The notes under the pieces: model-generated
Databases searched by the model: none
The model's input: the letters and a program-made list of their open reading frames with translations, nothing else
Told to the model about the DNA's origin: nothing
Translations under genes and position numbers: made by a program
From: Paenibacillus tyrphae
GTDB taxonomy: Bacteria > Bacillota > Bacilli > Paenibacillales > NBRC-103111
Assembly: GCF_000722545.1 (NCBI RefSeq)
Contig: NZ_JNVM01000004.1
Span: 434,001-498,000, forward strand
Length of the DNA stretch: 64,000 bases
Direction of reading: 5' to 3'
Shown: piece by piece, positions 29,916 to 37,621 of the stretch
Layout: each line of letters starts with the position of its first letter
How positions within the stretch are numbered: position 1 is the first letter of the stretch

Positions 29916-31481
29916 ATGAAGAAATGGATGAAGGTCGGGCTTGCCTCGGCTGCAGCTGCGAGCATGCTGGCCGCTTGCGCCAAGACGTCGGAGCCGCCGG
30001 CGGCGGAAGGAACCGGTAACCCGAACGAAAAAGCGAAATTTTCCATCTCGATGAGAACGCTCGCCTTCAATCACGTGGAGAAATCGCCCAATATCAACGA
30101 AGACAAATGGGTGAAAAAGCTGGAGGAACTAACCAACACGGACCTGAACATCGTGCTTGTCCCACACAAGGAATTCGAGCAGAAGATGATCCAGATGTTT
30201 GCCACCAACGACATTCCCGATGTCGTGCAGGGGAGCGGCGGCGTGGCGGGCAAGGAGATGGCCGGCTCCGTTCAGGCCGGCGTCTTCCTGCCTTTGGACG
30301 ATCTGCTGCAAAAGCACGGGCAAAACCTGCTGAAGAAAATTCCGAAGGATGCCTGGCAGAAAGAGACGTATCAGGGCAAAATTTACGCGATCCCCGAGTT
30401 CCTCTCCAACCCTTCGCGCCGTGCGACCGCGATCCGCAAGGATCTGCTCGACAAAGCGGGGCTGTCGGTGCCGAAGACGGTCGACGAATACTTGAACGTG
30501 CTGCGGAAGTTCAAGGAGCTGGGAGTCGAACAGCCGTATCAGGGCCGCGAAAATTTCAAATATGCCGACACGTTCTTCGGCCCCTTCGACGCGTTTCCTT
30601 ACCTCTCCATGCACATGCAGCAGGGCGATCAAATCGTGCCGAAGTTTTTCAACGTCGACAATATGACGAAGGCGCTGCAAACGTATAAAACGATGTTCGA
30701 CGAAGGGCTGATCTCGAAGGAGTTTGCAACAATTAACCCGACCGTTTACAAAAACAATATATTGGCCGGGAAGGCGGGCATGTGGTCGATGAACGCCAAC
30801 GAAGCGCTGCAGTGGGAGAAGCAGCTGCAGGCGAACGTCCCTACCGCCAAGGTTGAGCTGATTCCGTCGCCGGTCGGCCCGGACGGCAAGGGCGGCTATT
30901 ACTTGTACAACTCCGTCACCCGCGCCTGGTTCATCAATAAAAAGGCGAAAAATCCGGAGGCGATCATCAAATTTTTCGATTGGATGCTGTCGGACGAGGC
31001 GGAGAAGTTTTTTACGTTCGGCATTGAAGGGGAGACCTACAAGACGGTGGACGGCAAGATCGAGTACAAATCGCCGACGGACCCGCAAGGGGTGGACGAA
31101 GAGCGCTACCGCCAAGCTTTCCTGTGGATGGTGCAGGATACGAAGTACAACAAAGGCACGCTTAGCCTGACGCCGGAAGGGCAGAAATTGATGAGCATCT
31201 ATGATACAATGTTGGCAAACGAAGGACGCGACGGCATCCAATTCGAGCCTCGTCTGGAAGCGTATATCAAAAATCCGGACATTGCGCCGGAATCCGATTA
31301 TGCCGCTCCGGTGCTGCTCCAGCATATGGTCAAAATGGTATACGGCAAGGAGCCGATCTCCGATTGGCCGAAGGTCATCGAGGAGTGGAAATCGAAGGGC
31401 GGCAACGACGTCGTCAAGGAAGCGACCGAGAAGTTCAAAAGCAAAGATCCAAACGTGACGATCTCGATGCCGCGCCGTTAA
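29916..31481 (+). CDS. Extracellular solute-binding lipoprotein (LplA/LipO type)
   Basis: A 521-residue family 1 solute-binding protein. The signal peptide ends with the lipobox 'MLAAC' (Cys near residue 21), so it is a lipoprotein. The mature part has the cluster-F features: 'KFSISMRTLAFNHVE', 'DIPDVVQGSGG', 'TYQGKIYAIPEF' and 'AWFINKKAKNPEAIIKFFDWML'. It captures the oligosaccharide for the two upstream permeases. AAAGAGGGG precedes the ATG. Confidence 0.85.
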   Translation: MKKWMKVGLASAAAASMLAACAKTSEPPAAEGTGNPNEKAKFSISMRTLAFNHVEKSPNINEDKWVKKLEELTNTDLNIVLVPHKEFEQKMIQMFATNDIPDVVQGSGGVAGKEMAGSVQAGVFLPLDDLLQKHGQNLLKKIPKDAWQKETYQGKIYAIPEFLSNPSRRATAIRKDLLDKAGLSVPKTVDEYLNVLRKFKELGVEQPYQGRENFKYADTFFGPFDAFPYLSMHMQQGDQIVPKFFNVDNMTKALQTYKTMFDEGLISKEFATINPTVYKNNILAGKAGMWSMNANEALQWEKQLQANVPTAKVELIPSPVGPDGKGGYYLYNSVTRAWFINKKAKNPEAIIKFFDWMLSDEAEKFFTFGIEGETYKTVDGKIEYKSPTDPQGVDEERYRQAFLWMVQDTKYNKGTLSLTPEGQKLMSIYDTMLANEGRDGIQFEPRLEAYIKNPDIAPESDYAAPVLLQHMVKMVYGKEPISDWPKVIEEWKSKGGNDVVKEATEKFKSKDPNVTISMPRR

Positions 31482-31512
31482 TTGCGTCTCTTCTATAATA
31501 GTACGGTTGAAA

Positions 31513-31526
31513 TGTAAGCGTTTTTT
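31513..31526. promoter_or_regulatory. cre-like site
   Basis: TGTAAGCGTTTTTT matches the CcpA consensus except its last two bases. Confidence 0.35.
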
Positions 31527-31589
31527 TAATCCCTTTTCACGGAGAGAAAAGGCGGTTCGTGAGTGGGCGAGGTGCGGTGTCCTGCCGGA

Positions 31590-31705
31590 GGGCATGTATC
31601 GTTTCGCGGCGAGTTTTTTGTTCCGATCCCTTCAGCTGAAATCTTTTATCCAATCCGGGGATCGGAACAAAACGTGTCTGAGCTGAAGCGAAACGATACA
31701 TGCCC
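31590..31705 (+). ncRNA. Structured RNA/DNA element B: nested hairpin with pseudoknot
   Basis: The outer stem pairs 31590-31607 with 31688-31705 (18 perfect pairs). The inner stem pairs 31616-31630 with 31658-31672 (15 perfect). TTCAGCT (31631-31637) at the start of the apical loop can pair with AGCTGAA (31681-31687) in the right internal loop, a pseudoknot. The layout is the same as element A (19345-19453, read on the minus strand), but the sequence differs. It lies 109 bases after the binding-protein stop. Confidence 0.5.
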
Positions 31706-31786
31706 GGCTGCGAAGTTACGCCCAGTCCGTCATTCCCACCAGCCTTTTCTCCCCGCACCCTCTCCCCTTTGAAAGGAGCGTTCGCC

Positions 31787-32824
31787 ATGTACCGAATCTT
31801 GATCGCAGATGACGAGCCGATGATTCGCAAAGGCTTGCAAAAGCTGGTGGAGCAATCCGGTCTGCCTATCACGAGCATTCGCACGGCCGAGAACGGCACG
31901 GATGCGCTGCAGCGGATTCGCGAAGAACGCCCCGATTTTTTGTTTACGGACATCCGGATGCCGAAGCTGGACGGGCTGGAGCTGTGCCGGCACGTGGCCG
32001 AGATGGACGTGGACATCCAGATTGTCGTCGTTTCCGGCTATAACGATTTTGAATACGCGCAGAAGAGCGTATCTTACGGCGTGAAGGAATACTTGCTGAA
32101 GCCGGTCACCATCAAAGGGTTTCAGGAGGTGCTGGAGAAGCTCGTGCGCTTCAGCGCGAAGCAGCGATCCGAGACGTTCGTTCCCGTGACCCGGCTGGAA
32201 GCGTGGGCGGCCAAGCTGGATGAGGCCGTGTGGCTGCTGCAAGAGCAGGAGCTGCGGGCCGTATTGGCGGAGATGCGCAGCGAGCTGGACGGCTTCGGCC
32301 TGAAGCCGAGCCGGTTGTGCGATGTGTTTGACGAGCTGAATGTTTTGTTGGTGAGCCGGATCAACCAACGGGACGTATTCACGCTGCGCGCCGGCTTGGC
32401 GCTGGCGGACGTTTCGGAGAAGGAGGAGGCGTGGCGGCGGTTTGACGGCAGTGTCCGCAGCTTGTGCGAGGAGCTCAGGCATAAGCGCAGAGGCCGGCGC
32501 AAGGACCCGGTCGAGGAGGCGAAGCAGTACATCGAGGATCATCTGGCCGAGGAGGTTTCGCTAGAGGAAGTGGCGGAATATATCGGCTTGAACGCCTCGT
32601 ATTTCAGCCAGCTGTTCAAGCAATCGACGCAGGAAACGTTCGTCCAATACCGGACCCGCAGACGGATGGAAAAAGCGAAGAAGCTGCTTCAGCAGCCGCA
32701 TTACCGGATCACGGACATCTCGGGCGAGGTCGGATACGCCGACCACCCGCATTTTACGAAGACATTCAAGAAATACGCCGGGTGCCTTCCATCCGAGTAT
32801 CGGCAAAAGATGGGCATCGAATAA
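31787..32824 (+). CDS. YesN-type response regulator with AraC HTH
   Basis: A 345-residue regulator. The receiver domain is at 1-120 ('ILIADDEPMIRKGL', phosphoacceptor Asp in 'FTDIRMPKLDG' near 55, Lys in 'LLKPV' near 105), followed by a linker and an AraC-type double HTH at about 240-340 ('SLEEVAEYIGLNASYFSQLFK', 'ITDISGEVGYADHPHFTKTFKK'; both trimmed here to family core). GAAAGGAG precedes the ATG. Its stop overlaps the kinase start (TAATG). It likely activates the neighbouring transport and lyase genes. Confidence 0.88.
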   Translation: MYRILIADDEPMIRKGLQKLVEQSGLPITSIRTAENGTDALQRIREERPDFLFTDIRMPKLDGLELCRHVAEMDVDIQIVVVSGYNDFEYAQKSVSYGVKEYLLKPVTIKGFQEVLEKLVRFSAKQRSETFVPVTRLEAWAAKLDEAVWLLQEQELRAVLAEMRSELDGFGLKPSRLCDVFDELNVLLVSRINQRDVFTLRAGLALADVSEKEEAWRRFDGSVRSLCEELRHKRRGRRKDPVEEAKQYIEDHLAEEVSLEEVAEYIGLNASYFSQLFKQSTQETFVQYRTRRRMEKAKKLLQQPHYRITDISGEVGYADHPHFTKTFKKYAGCLPSEYRQKMGIE

Positions 32825-34689
32825 TGAAGCGCAAAACGCTGTCCGGCCAAATTTACGTCTACTTTCTCATTGTGATTGCCGTTTCGTTGATTACCGTCGG
32901 CGTCGTTTCTTACGTGCAGTCTTCCAAAGAGCTGGACCGCCAGGCCGAACAGTATATGGAGCAGATCGTCGACAGTGCGGCGTACCAGACGGATATTTAT
33001 TTGCAGACATACGAGCTGCTGAGCAATTCGTTTACTTCGAACTCCGACGTTCGGTCGTTCATGGAGATTGCACCCGACGATGGATACGAGTATTACTACT
33101 ACTCCACACAGATCAAGAAGTTTGCGTCGAATTCCGTGCAATCGATCGCAGCGCTGTACAAGCAGCTGAACATGATTTATATCGTCGGGCAGCACCGGCG
33201 TTCCGTCATCTACGACAACCAGAACTTAATTTTTCTGGACCCTGCGGAATATAAGACCAAGTTCGAATACATTATGGCCAATACCCCCGACGACGGGCAG
33301 ATGGTAATGCTGAATGTGAGCCTGCGGTTGGAAGACCGGGGGACCGTCGTCACGATGGCGCGAAAAGTGCGCGATTCCGCTTATAACGATGCGAACCGCG
33401 GGGTCGTCGCCATCGAGTTTAAGCTCGCTGAGCTGGCGAAAATATGGCAGCGCGCGAACGTAGGGAAGGACGGATATTTCTTCATCATAAATGGTAAAGG
33501 AGAATTTATTTACCATCCGACTTTGTCGCTGAAAGATGCGAAGCTGGAGCCGGAACTATTCCGGCATATGGAGCAGAGCGCGGGAAAATCGGTCATCGAC
33601 CGCTATGAGGGGCAGGATCGGCTGTTTGTCTCCAGAGGTTCGAGCTACTCGGACTGGAGGCTTGTCGCCTCGATTCCGGTTCACGAGCTCCGGCGTCCGG
33701 CGTCCACGATCCGCACCACGACGCTCAGCGTCGGACTGCTCACGCTGATTGCCGCTCTGTGGCTCGCCTACCGCTTCGGCCGTTCCATCGTCGCGCCGAT
33801 TCGCGAGCTGAAAGAAAGCATGCGGCAGACGGAGAAGGGGAACTGGCAGCATATCGACGAGATCGGCCGGACGGACGAAATCGGCGGGTTGATTCACAGC
33901 TACAACCTGATGGTGACGCGGCTTTCGGAGATGATCGAGAAGGTATACGAAGCCGAGCTGCAGCAGCAAAAAAATGCACTTGAGCTCGGCCAGGCGGAGC
34001 TGGAACGGCAGCGTGCGGAATTTCAATCGCTTCAGCTTCAGATCAATCCGCATTTTCTGTACAACACGCTGGAAACGATCAACTGCTACGCCATCGTGCA
34101 GGATTCGTACGAAATTACCGAGATGGTGGAAGCGATGGCCTTCATGCTGCGCTATTCGATCCAAACCAATCTGGAAGAAATCACGGTAGCCAACGAACTG
34201 AACCACGTGCGCAATTACATGATCGTGCTGCGGCACCGGATCGGCCGGGAATTCGAGATCGACGTCGTCATTCCGCCATCGCTGCTGCTGGAAAACATGG
34301 TGCGCTTGACGCTGCAGCCACTTATCGAAAATATTTTTCAGCATGCGTTTCCCGGCGGCTTCGAGCCGCACCATTACATCCGCATTGATGCGCGCAAGCA
34401 GGGCGGGCTGTTCCAAGTGTCCGTAGAAGACAATGGAGCGGGCATCGAGACCGACCGGCTGGAAGAGCTGCGCAGACGACTGAAGCAAAACCGGCTTGCC
34501 GATGAGCACGAGGGCGGGCGGCAGCGCGGGGGGATCGGACTGATGAACGTTCACCGGCGCATCCAGATGGTGTTCGGGGAGCAATACGGCCTGTCGATTG
34601 AAAGCGAATGGGGCCGTGGCAGCCGCATTATGATGACGATGCCGGAAACGTCGGCACCGGCGCTGCGCTCCATTAAAGATTCTGCCTAA
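32824..34689 (+). CDS. YesM-type sensor histidine kinase
   Basis: A 621-residue kinase with membrane segments at about 10-32 and 300-320 flanking an extracellular dCache-like sensor. A HAMP domain follows, then a coiled coil and a His_kinase domain 'LQINPHFLYNTLETINCYA' (phospho-His in 'NPHFLYN', near 410) and a HATPase domain ('DNGAGIE', 'GIGLMNVHRRI'). This is the YesM/LytS-like group that pairs with YesN regulators. The start overlaps the regulator stop by one base, so translation is coupled. The ligand is presumably the sugar handled by the locus (inference). Confidence 0.87.
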   Translation: MKRKTLSGQIYVYFLIVIAVSLITVGVVSYVQSSKELDRQAEQYMEQIVDSAAYQTDIYLQTYELLSNSFTSNSDVRSFMEIAPDDGYEYYYYSTQIKKFASNSVQSIAALYKQLNMIYIVGQHRRSVIYDNQNLIFLDPAEYKTKFEYIMANTPDDGQMVMLNVSLRLEDRGTVVTMARKVRDSAYNDANRGVVAIEFKLAELAKIWQRANVGKDGYFFIINGKGEFIYHPTLSLKDAKLEPELFRHMEQSAGKSVIDRYEGQDRLFVSRGSSYSDWRLVASIPVHELRRPASTIRTTTLSVGLLTLIAALWLAYRFGRSIVAPIRELKESMRQTEKGNWQHIDEIGRTDEIGGLIHSYNLMVTRLSEMIEKVYEAELQQQKNALELGQAELERQRAEFQSLQLQINPHFLYNTLETINCYAIVQDSYEITEMVEAMAFMLRYSIQTNLEEITVANELNHVRNYMIVLRHRIGREFEIDVVIPPSLLLENMVRLTLQPLIENIFQHAFPGGFEPHHYIRIDARKQGGLFQVSVEDNGAGIETDRLEELRRRLKQNRLADEHEGGRQRGGIGLMNVHRRIQMVFGEQYGLSIESEWGRGSRIMMTMPETSAPALRSIKDSA

Positions 34690-34727
34690 CTTTAACCTTT
34701 CATTTCACGGATGCGGAGGAGATTCAG

Positions 34728-35495
34728 ATGAAAATCGATTTGACGGGAAAAGTGGCTCTGGTTACGGGCTCTAACGCAGGGATCGGTCGCGCGATTGCGA
34801 TCGCGCTAGCTGCGAGCGGCGCCAAGGTAGGCGTCAACTGCTTGCGCAATATGGCGCAGGGGGAAGAGACGGTTGCCGCCATCCGGGCGGCCGGAGGCGA
34901 AGCGGTGCTCGTCCAGGCCGATGTGACGGACGCGACGGAGATCGACCGTCTCGTATCGGAGGTCGAGCGGGCGTTCGGCGGAACGGTCGATATTTTGGTC
35001 AACAACGCCGGCCATCTGGTGAAGCGCCAGCCGAACATCGACATGACCGAACCATTGTATCAGCAGATCATGGATGTCAATCTGAAAAGCACGGTATTCA
35101 TGTGCAAGCGCGTCCTCCCGGGGATGAAGGCGAAAGGGGCGGGTCGCATCATTAACATGTCGTCCGTTGCAGCCCATAACGGAGGCGGGCCGGGTTCGAG
35201 CATTTATGCCGCAAGCAAGGCGGCCGTATCCGCCTATTCCAAAGGACTCGCCAAGGAAGCGGCGTCCAGCGGCATTACGGTCAATCTCGTGTCTCCCGGC
35301 TTTATCGGCAACACGATGTTCCATGCGACCTTTACGACGGACGAAGCGCGCAAAGCGACGGTGACCGGAATCCCGCTGCAGCGGGAAGGGACGCCGGAGG
35401 ATGTGGCGGGCGCCGTCCTGTACCTGGCCTCCGATCTAGCCTCTTATTTGACCGGCGAAACGATTGAGATCAACGGCGGGATGATGATGCGATGA
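34728..35495 (+). CDS. SDR-family oxidoreductase, FabG/KduD-like
   Basis: A 255-residue classical short-chain dehydrogenase: 'TGSNAGIGRAIA' (residues 13-24, cofactor loop), 'DILVNNAG', catalytic Ser in 'INMSSVAA' and Tyr-x3-Lys in 'SIYAASKAAV' near 160, ending 'ASYLTGETIEINGGMMMR'. Lying directly before two lyase genes (ATGA overlap), it probably reduces the keto-uronate formed by lyase action (as DEH reductase or KduD do). This role is inferred from context. GGAGGAG precedes the ATG. Confidence 0.8.
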   Translation: MKIDLTGKVALVTGSNAGIGRAIAIALAASGAKVGVNCLRNMAQGEETVAAIRAAGGEAVLVQADVTDATEIDRLVSEVERAFGGTVDILVNNAGHLVKRQPNIDMTEPLYQQIMDVNLKSTVFMCKRVLPGMKAKGAGRIINMSSVAAHNGGGPGSSIYAASKAAVSAYSKGLAKEAASSGITVNLVSPGFIGNTMFHATFTTDEARKATVTGIPLQREGTPEDVAGAVLYLASDLASYLTGETIEINGGMMMR

Positions 35496-37621
35496 GTACG
35501 GGAATCCGGAATAAAACCGAAACGCGCGCCTGGGGGAGGCGGGTACTGGCCGAGCTCAAGGGGGAGCTGGATCGGCTGGAAGCGGCGGACAGCTTGCATA
35601 TTCCCGTGGAGCCGGGAGGCTGGTGGCACCAATACGTGTGCCCGCGTCACCATACGGAGCTGCTTTTCGATCCCGCCGAACGGGATGCGCACGCGTTCCG
35701 CTGCCCGCACGGCTGCTTGGTCGAGGGCGAAGCGTACCGCGGGGCTTGGCTGGCGTTCAAGCACCAGTCCTTGGCCCGCGTCGCGCTTCAAGCGGCGGTG
35801 GTCTATGCGGCTTCGCGCGAAGCTGCCTATGCGCTGCTGGCGAAGCGGATCATTGCCGGGTATGCGCGCCAGTTTCCCGATTACCCGGTGCATCCGGACG
35901 CTCAGCCGTGGATGCTGAAGGGCCGGGCGTTTCATCAGGCGCTGACGGAAGCGATCTGGTCGACGACGCTGCTTCGCGCCTGCTTGCTGCTAAGCGACGA
36001 AGGCGTGACTTGGACGGTGCCCGAGCGTGAGGCGATCGACGGCTGCTTGCGGTTGCTGGAGGCAAGTATGACGGAATACCGCCGCATTTTGATTCACGAA
36101 CGGGGCAATGCGGAGAACAATTACACGGCTTGGCTTAACGCTTCGCTTTCGTGCATCTACGCGGTGAAGAGCGATCGTGGCGGATTGCTTGCCCTGATCG
36201 CGGGCGAAGGGGGCTGGAAGCATCATTTGTCCATGGGCGTCAAGCCGGACCAGATGGAGTTCGAAGGCAGCACGTACTATCACGTGTTTGTTCTGCGGGC
36301 GTACTTGATCTCGGCGGAAATGGCGGAGCGTTTCGGCGTCGATCTGTACCACGCCGAAGGCACGGCGGGTCAATCGATGGCGGGCATGTTCGACGTGCTG
36401 GCCGCACTCGCCGACGACCGTGGCGTGCTGCCCGCCTTGCATGACGGCCCGATGGAACGGCTGCCCTATGCCAGGGAAATCGCCGAGATCATGGAGATCG
36501 GCCTGAGCCGATACTGTCAGCCGGGGATCGTGCCGATCCTGCGCGAAGCGTACCGGCAGATGGGCGGTCCGGACGGCGCACGCTGCCAGCTTGAGGCGCT
36601 GCTGTACGGCGAAGGCGAAGAGCCTGCCGCACACCGGTTCTTCGGAAGGATAGAAGCGGAAACGAATGGGGCGGACGATGAAAAAACGAGGCTGCAGCGG
36701 TGCTCCAGATTGCTCCCTGACTCCGGATTTATCCTAGGCCGAAGGCCGTCAAACGCATTGTCGTTTCTGGCCGATTTCGGACCGCACGGAGGCTCTCACG
36801 GCCACTACGACAAGCTTCATCTGACGCTCATGCACCGGGAGACGGTGTTTACGCCGGACTTCGGCATGGTGCCTTACGGGTCGGACCTCCGCAAGCAGTG
36901 GTTCGCCGAAACGGCAAGCCATAACACCGTATCGCTCGGCGGAGCATCGCAGGCGGCCCACACCGGAAGCTGCCTCCGGTTCGAGGAGACAGCGGCCTAT
37001 ACTTACGTATGGCTGCGGTCGGAAGGAGCGTACCCAGGCTGCCGGATGGACCGGCACCTGCTGCTGACCGATCGATGGCTGTTGGACTGGTTTGAGGTAA
37101 CGGCAGGGGGAGAGGCATCGATCGAATGGTGGATGCACCCGGTCGTGCCGGCTGAGGAAGAAGCGGCTCGTACCGGCATCGAGACCAGACCGGAGCAAGT
37201 GCCGGACGAAGGCGGCGTCTACCCGCTGGCGATCGAGGGAGAATGGCAGCGCCTGCCGGTCGTTAAGCGTTACGAGGCTGCGGCCTCCGTCGGCTCAGGG
37301 GGGGAGCTGAGGCTGTCGTACAAGGTGCCGGGCGGCGGGCGGATTTATCATACGGCGCTGCTTCGGCCGGGAGACGAAGCCTATGCCGTACGGACTCCGG
37401 GCACCAGCGTCGACCCGAGCCGGCCGCTAATCGCTTTGCTTCATCGTCGGTATGACCGAAGCGCGCGCTTTGTTCACGTGTACAGCGCCGGAGAACGGAC
37501 GGCCTTGAAGGAGACATCCCTTGGCCTTGGCGCGGTTCAAGTGGAATCGGCAGGGGAAGTTCGAACCTGCGAGCTTACGGAGCAGGGACTAACTGTCATA
37601 GGAGGGGAGCGCCATGAGTAG
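35492..37621 (+). CDS. Heparinase II/III-family polysaccharide lyase, intracellular
   Basis: A 709-residue protein. Residues 100-400 read as an (alpha/alpha) toroid ('ERGNAENNYTAWLNASL', 'DQMEFEGSTYYHVFVLRAY'), with the N/E-N and Y-H patterns of heparinase II/III and oligoalginate lyases. Residues 420-620 hold the Hepar_II_III beta domain with 'GPHGGSHGHYDKLHL' (metal/catalytic His region). No signal peptide, so it would act in the cytoplasm on imported oligosaccharides. Overlaps the SDR gene by 4 bases and the next gene by 8. Exact substrate (alginate, heparin-like or other uronate) unknown. Confidence 0.77.
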   Translation: MSTGIRNKTETRAWGRRVLAELKGELDRLEAADSLHIPVEPGGWWHQYVCPRHHTELLFDPAERDAHAFRCPHGCLVEGEAYRGAWLAFKHQSLARVALQAAVVYAASREAAYALLAKRIIAGYARQFPDYPVHPDAQPWMLKGRAFHQALTEAIWSTTLLRACLLLSDEGVTWTVPEREAIDGCLRLLEASMTEYRRILIHERGNAENNYTAWLNASLSCIYAVKSDRGGLLALIAGEGGWKHHLSMGVKPDQMEFEGSTYYHVFVLRAYLISAEMAERFGVDLYHAEGTAGQSMAGMFDVLAALADDRGVLPALHDGPMERLPYAREIAEIMEIGLSRYCQPGIVPILREAYRQMGGPDGARCQLEALLYGEGEEPAAHRFFGRIEAETNGADDEKTRLQRCSRLLPDSGFILGRRPSNALSFLADFGPHGGSHGHYDKLHLTLMHRETVFTPDFGMVPYGSDLRKQWFAETASHNTVSLGGASQAAHTGSCLRFEETAAYTYVWLRSEGAYPGCRMDRHLLLTDRWLLDWFEVTAGGEASIEWWMHPVVPAEEEAARTGIETRPEQVPDEGGVYPLAIEGEWQRLPVVKRYEAAASVGSGGELRLSYKVPGGGRIYHTALLRPGDEAYAVRTPGTSVDPSRPLIALLHRRYDRSARFVHVYSAGERTALKETSLGLGAVQVESAGEVRTCELTEQGLTVIGGERHE

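Larger units (their letters stand above)
31482..31786. other. Intergenic region with cre-like site and structured element B
   Basis: No gene seen. It separates the transporter from the two-component genes and holds TGTAAGCGTTTTTT (31513-31526, 12/14 match to cre) and the folded element at 31590-31705. Confidence 0.6.
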
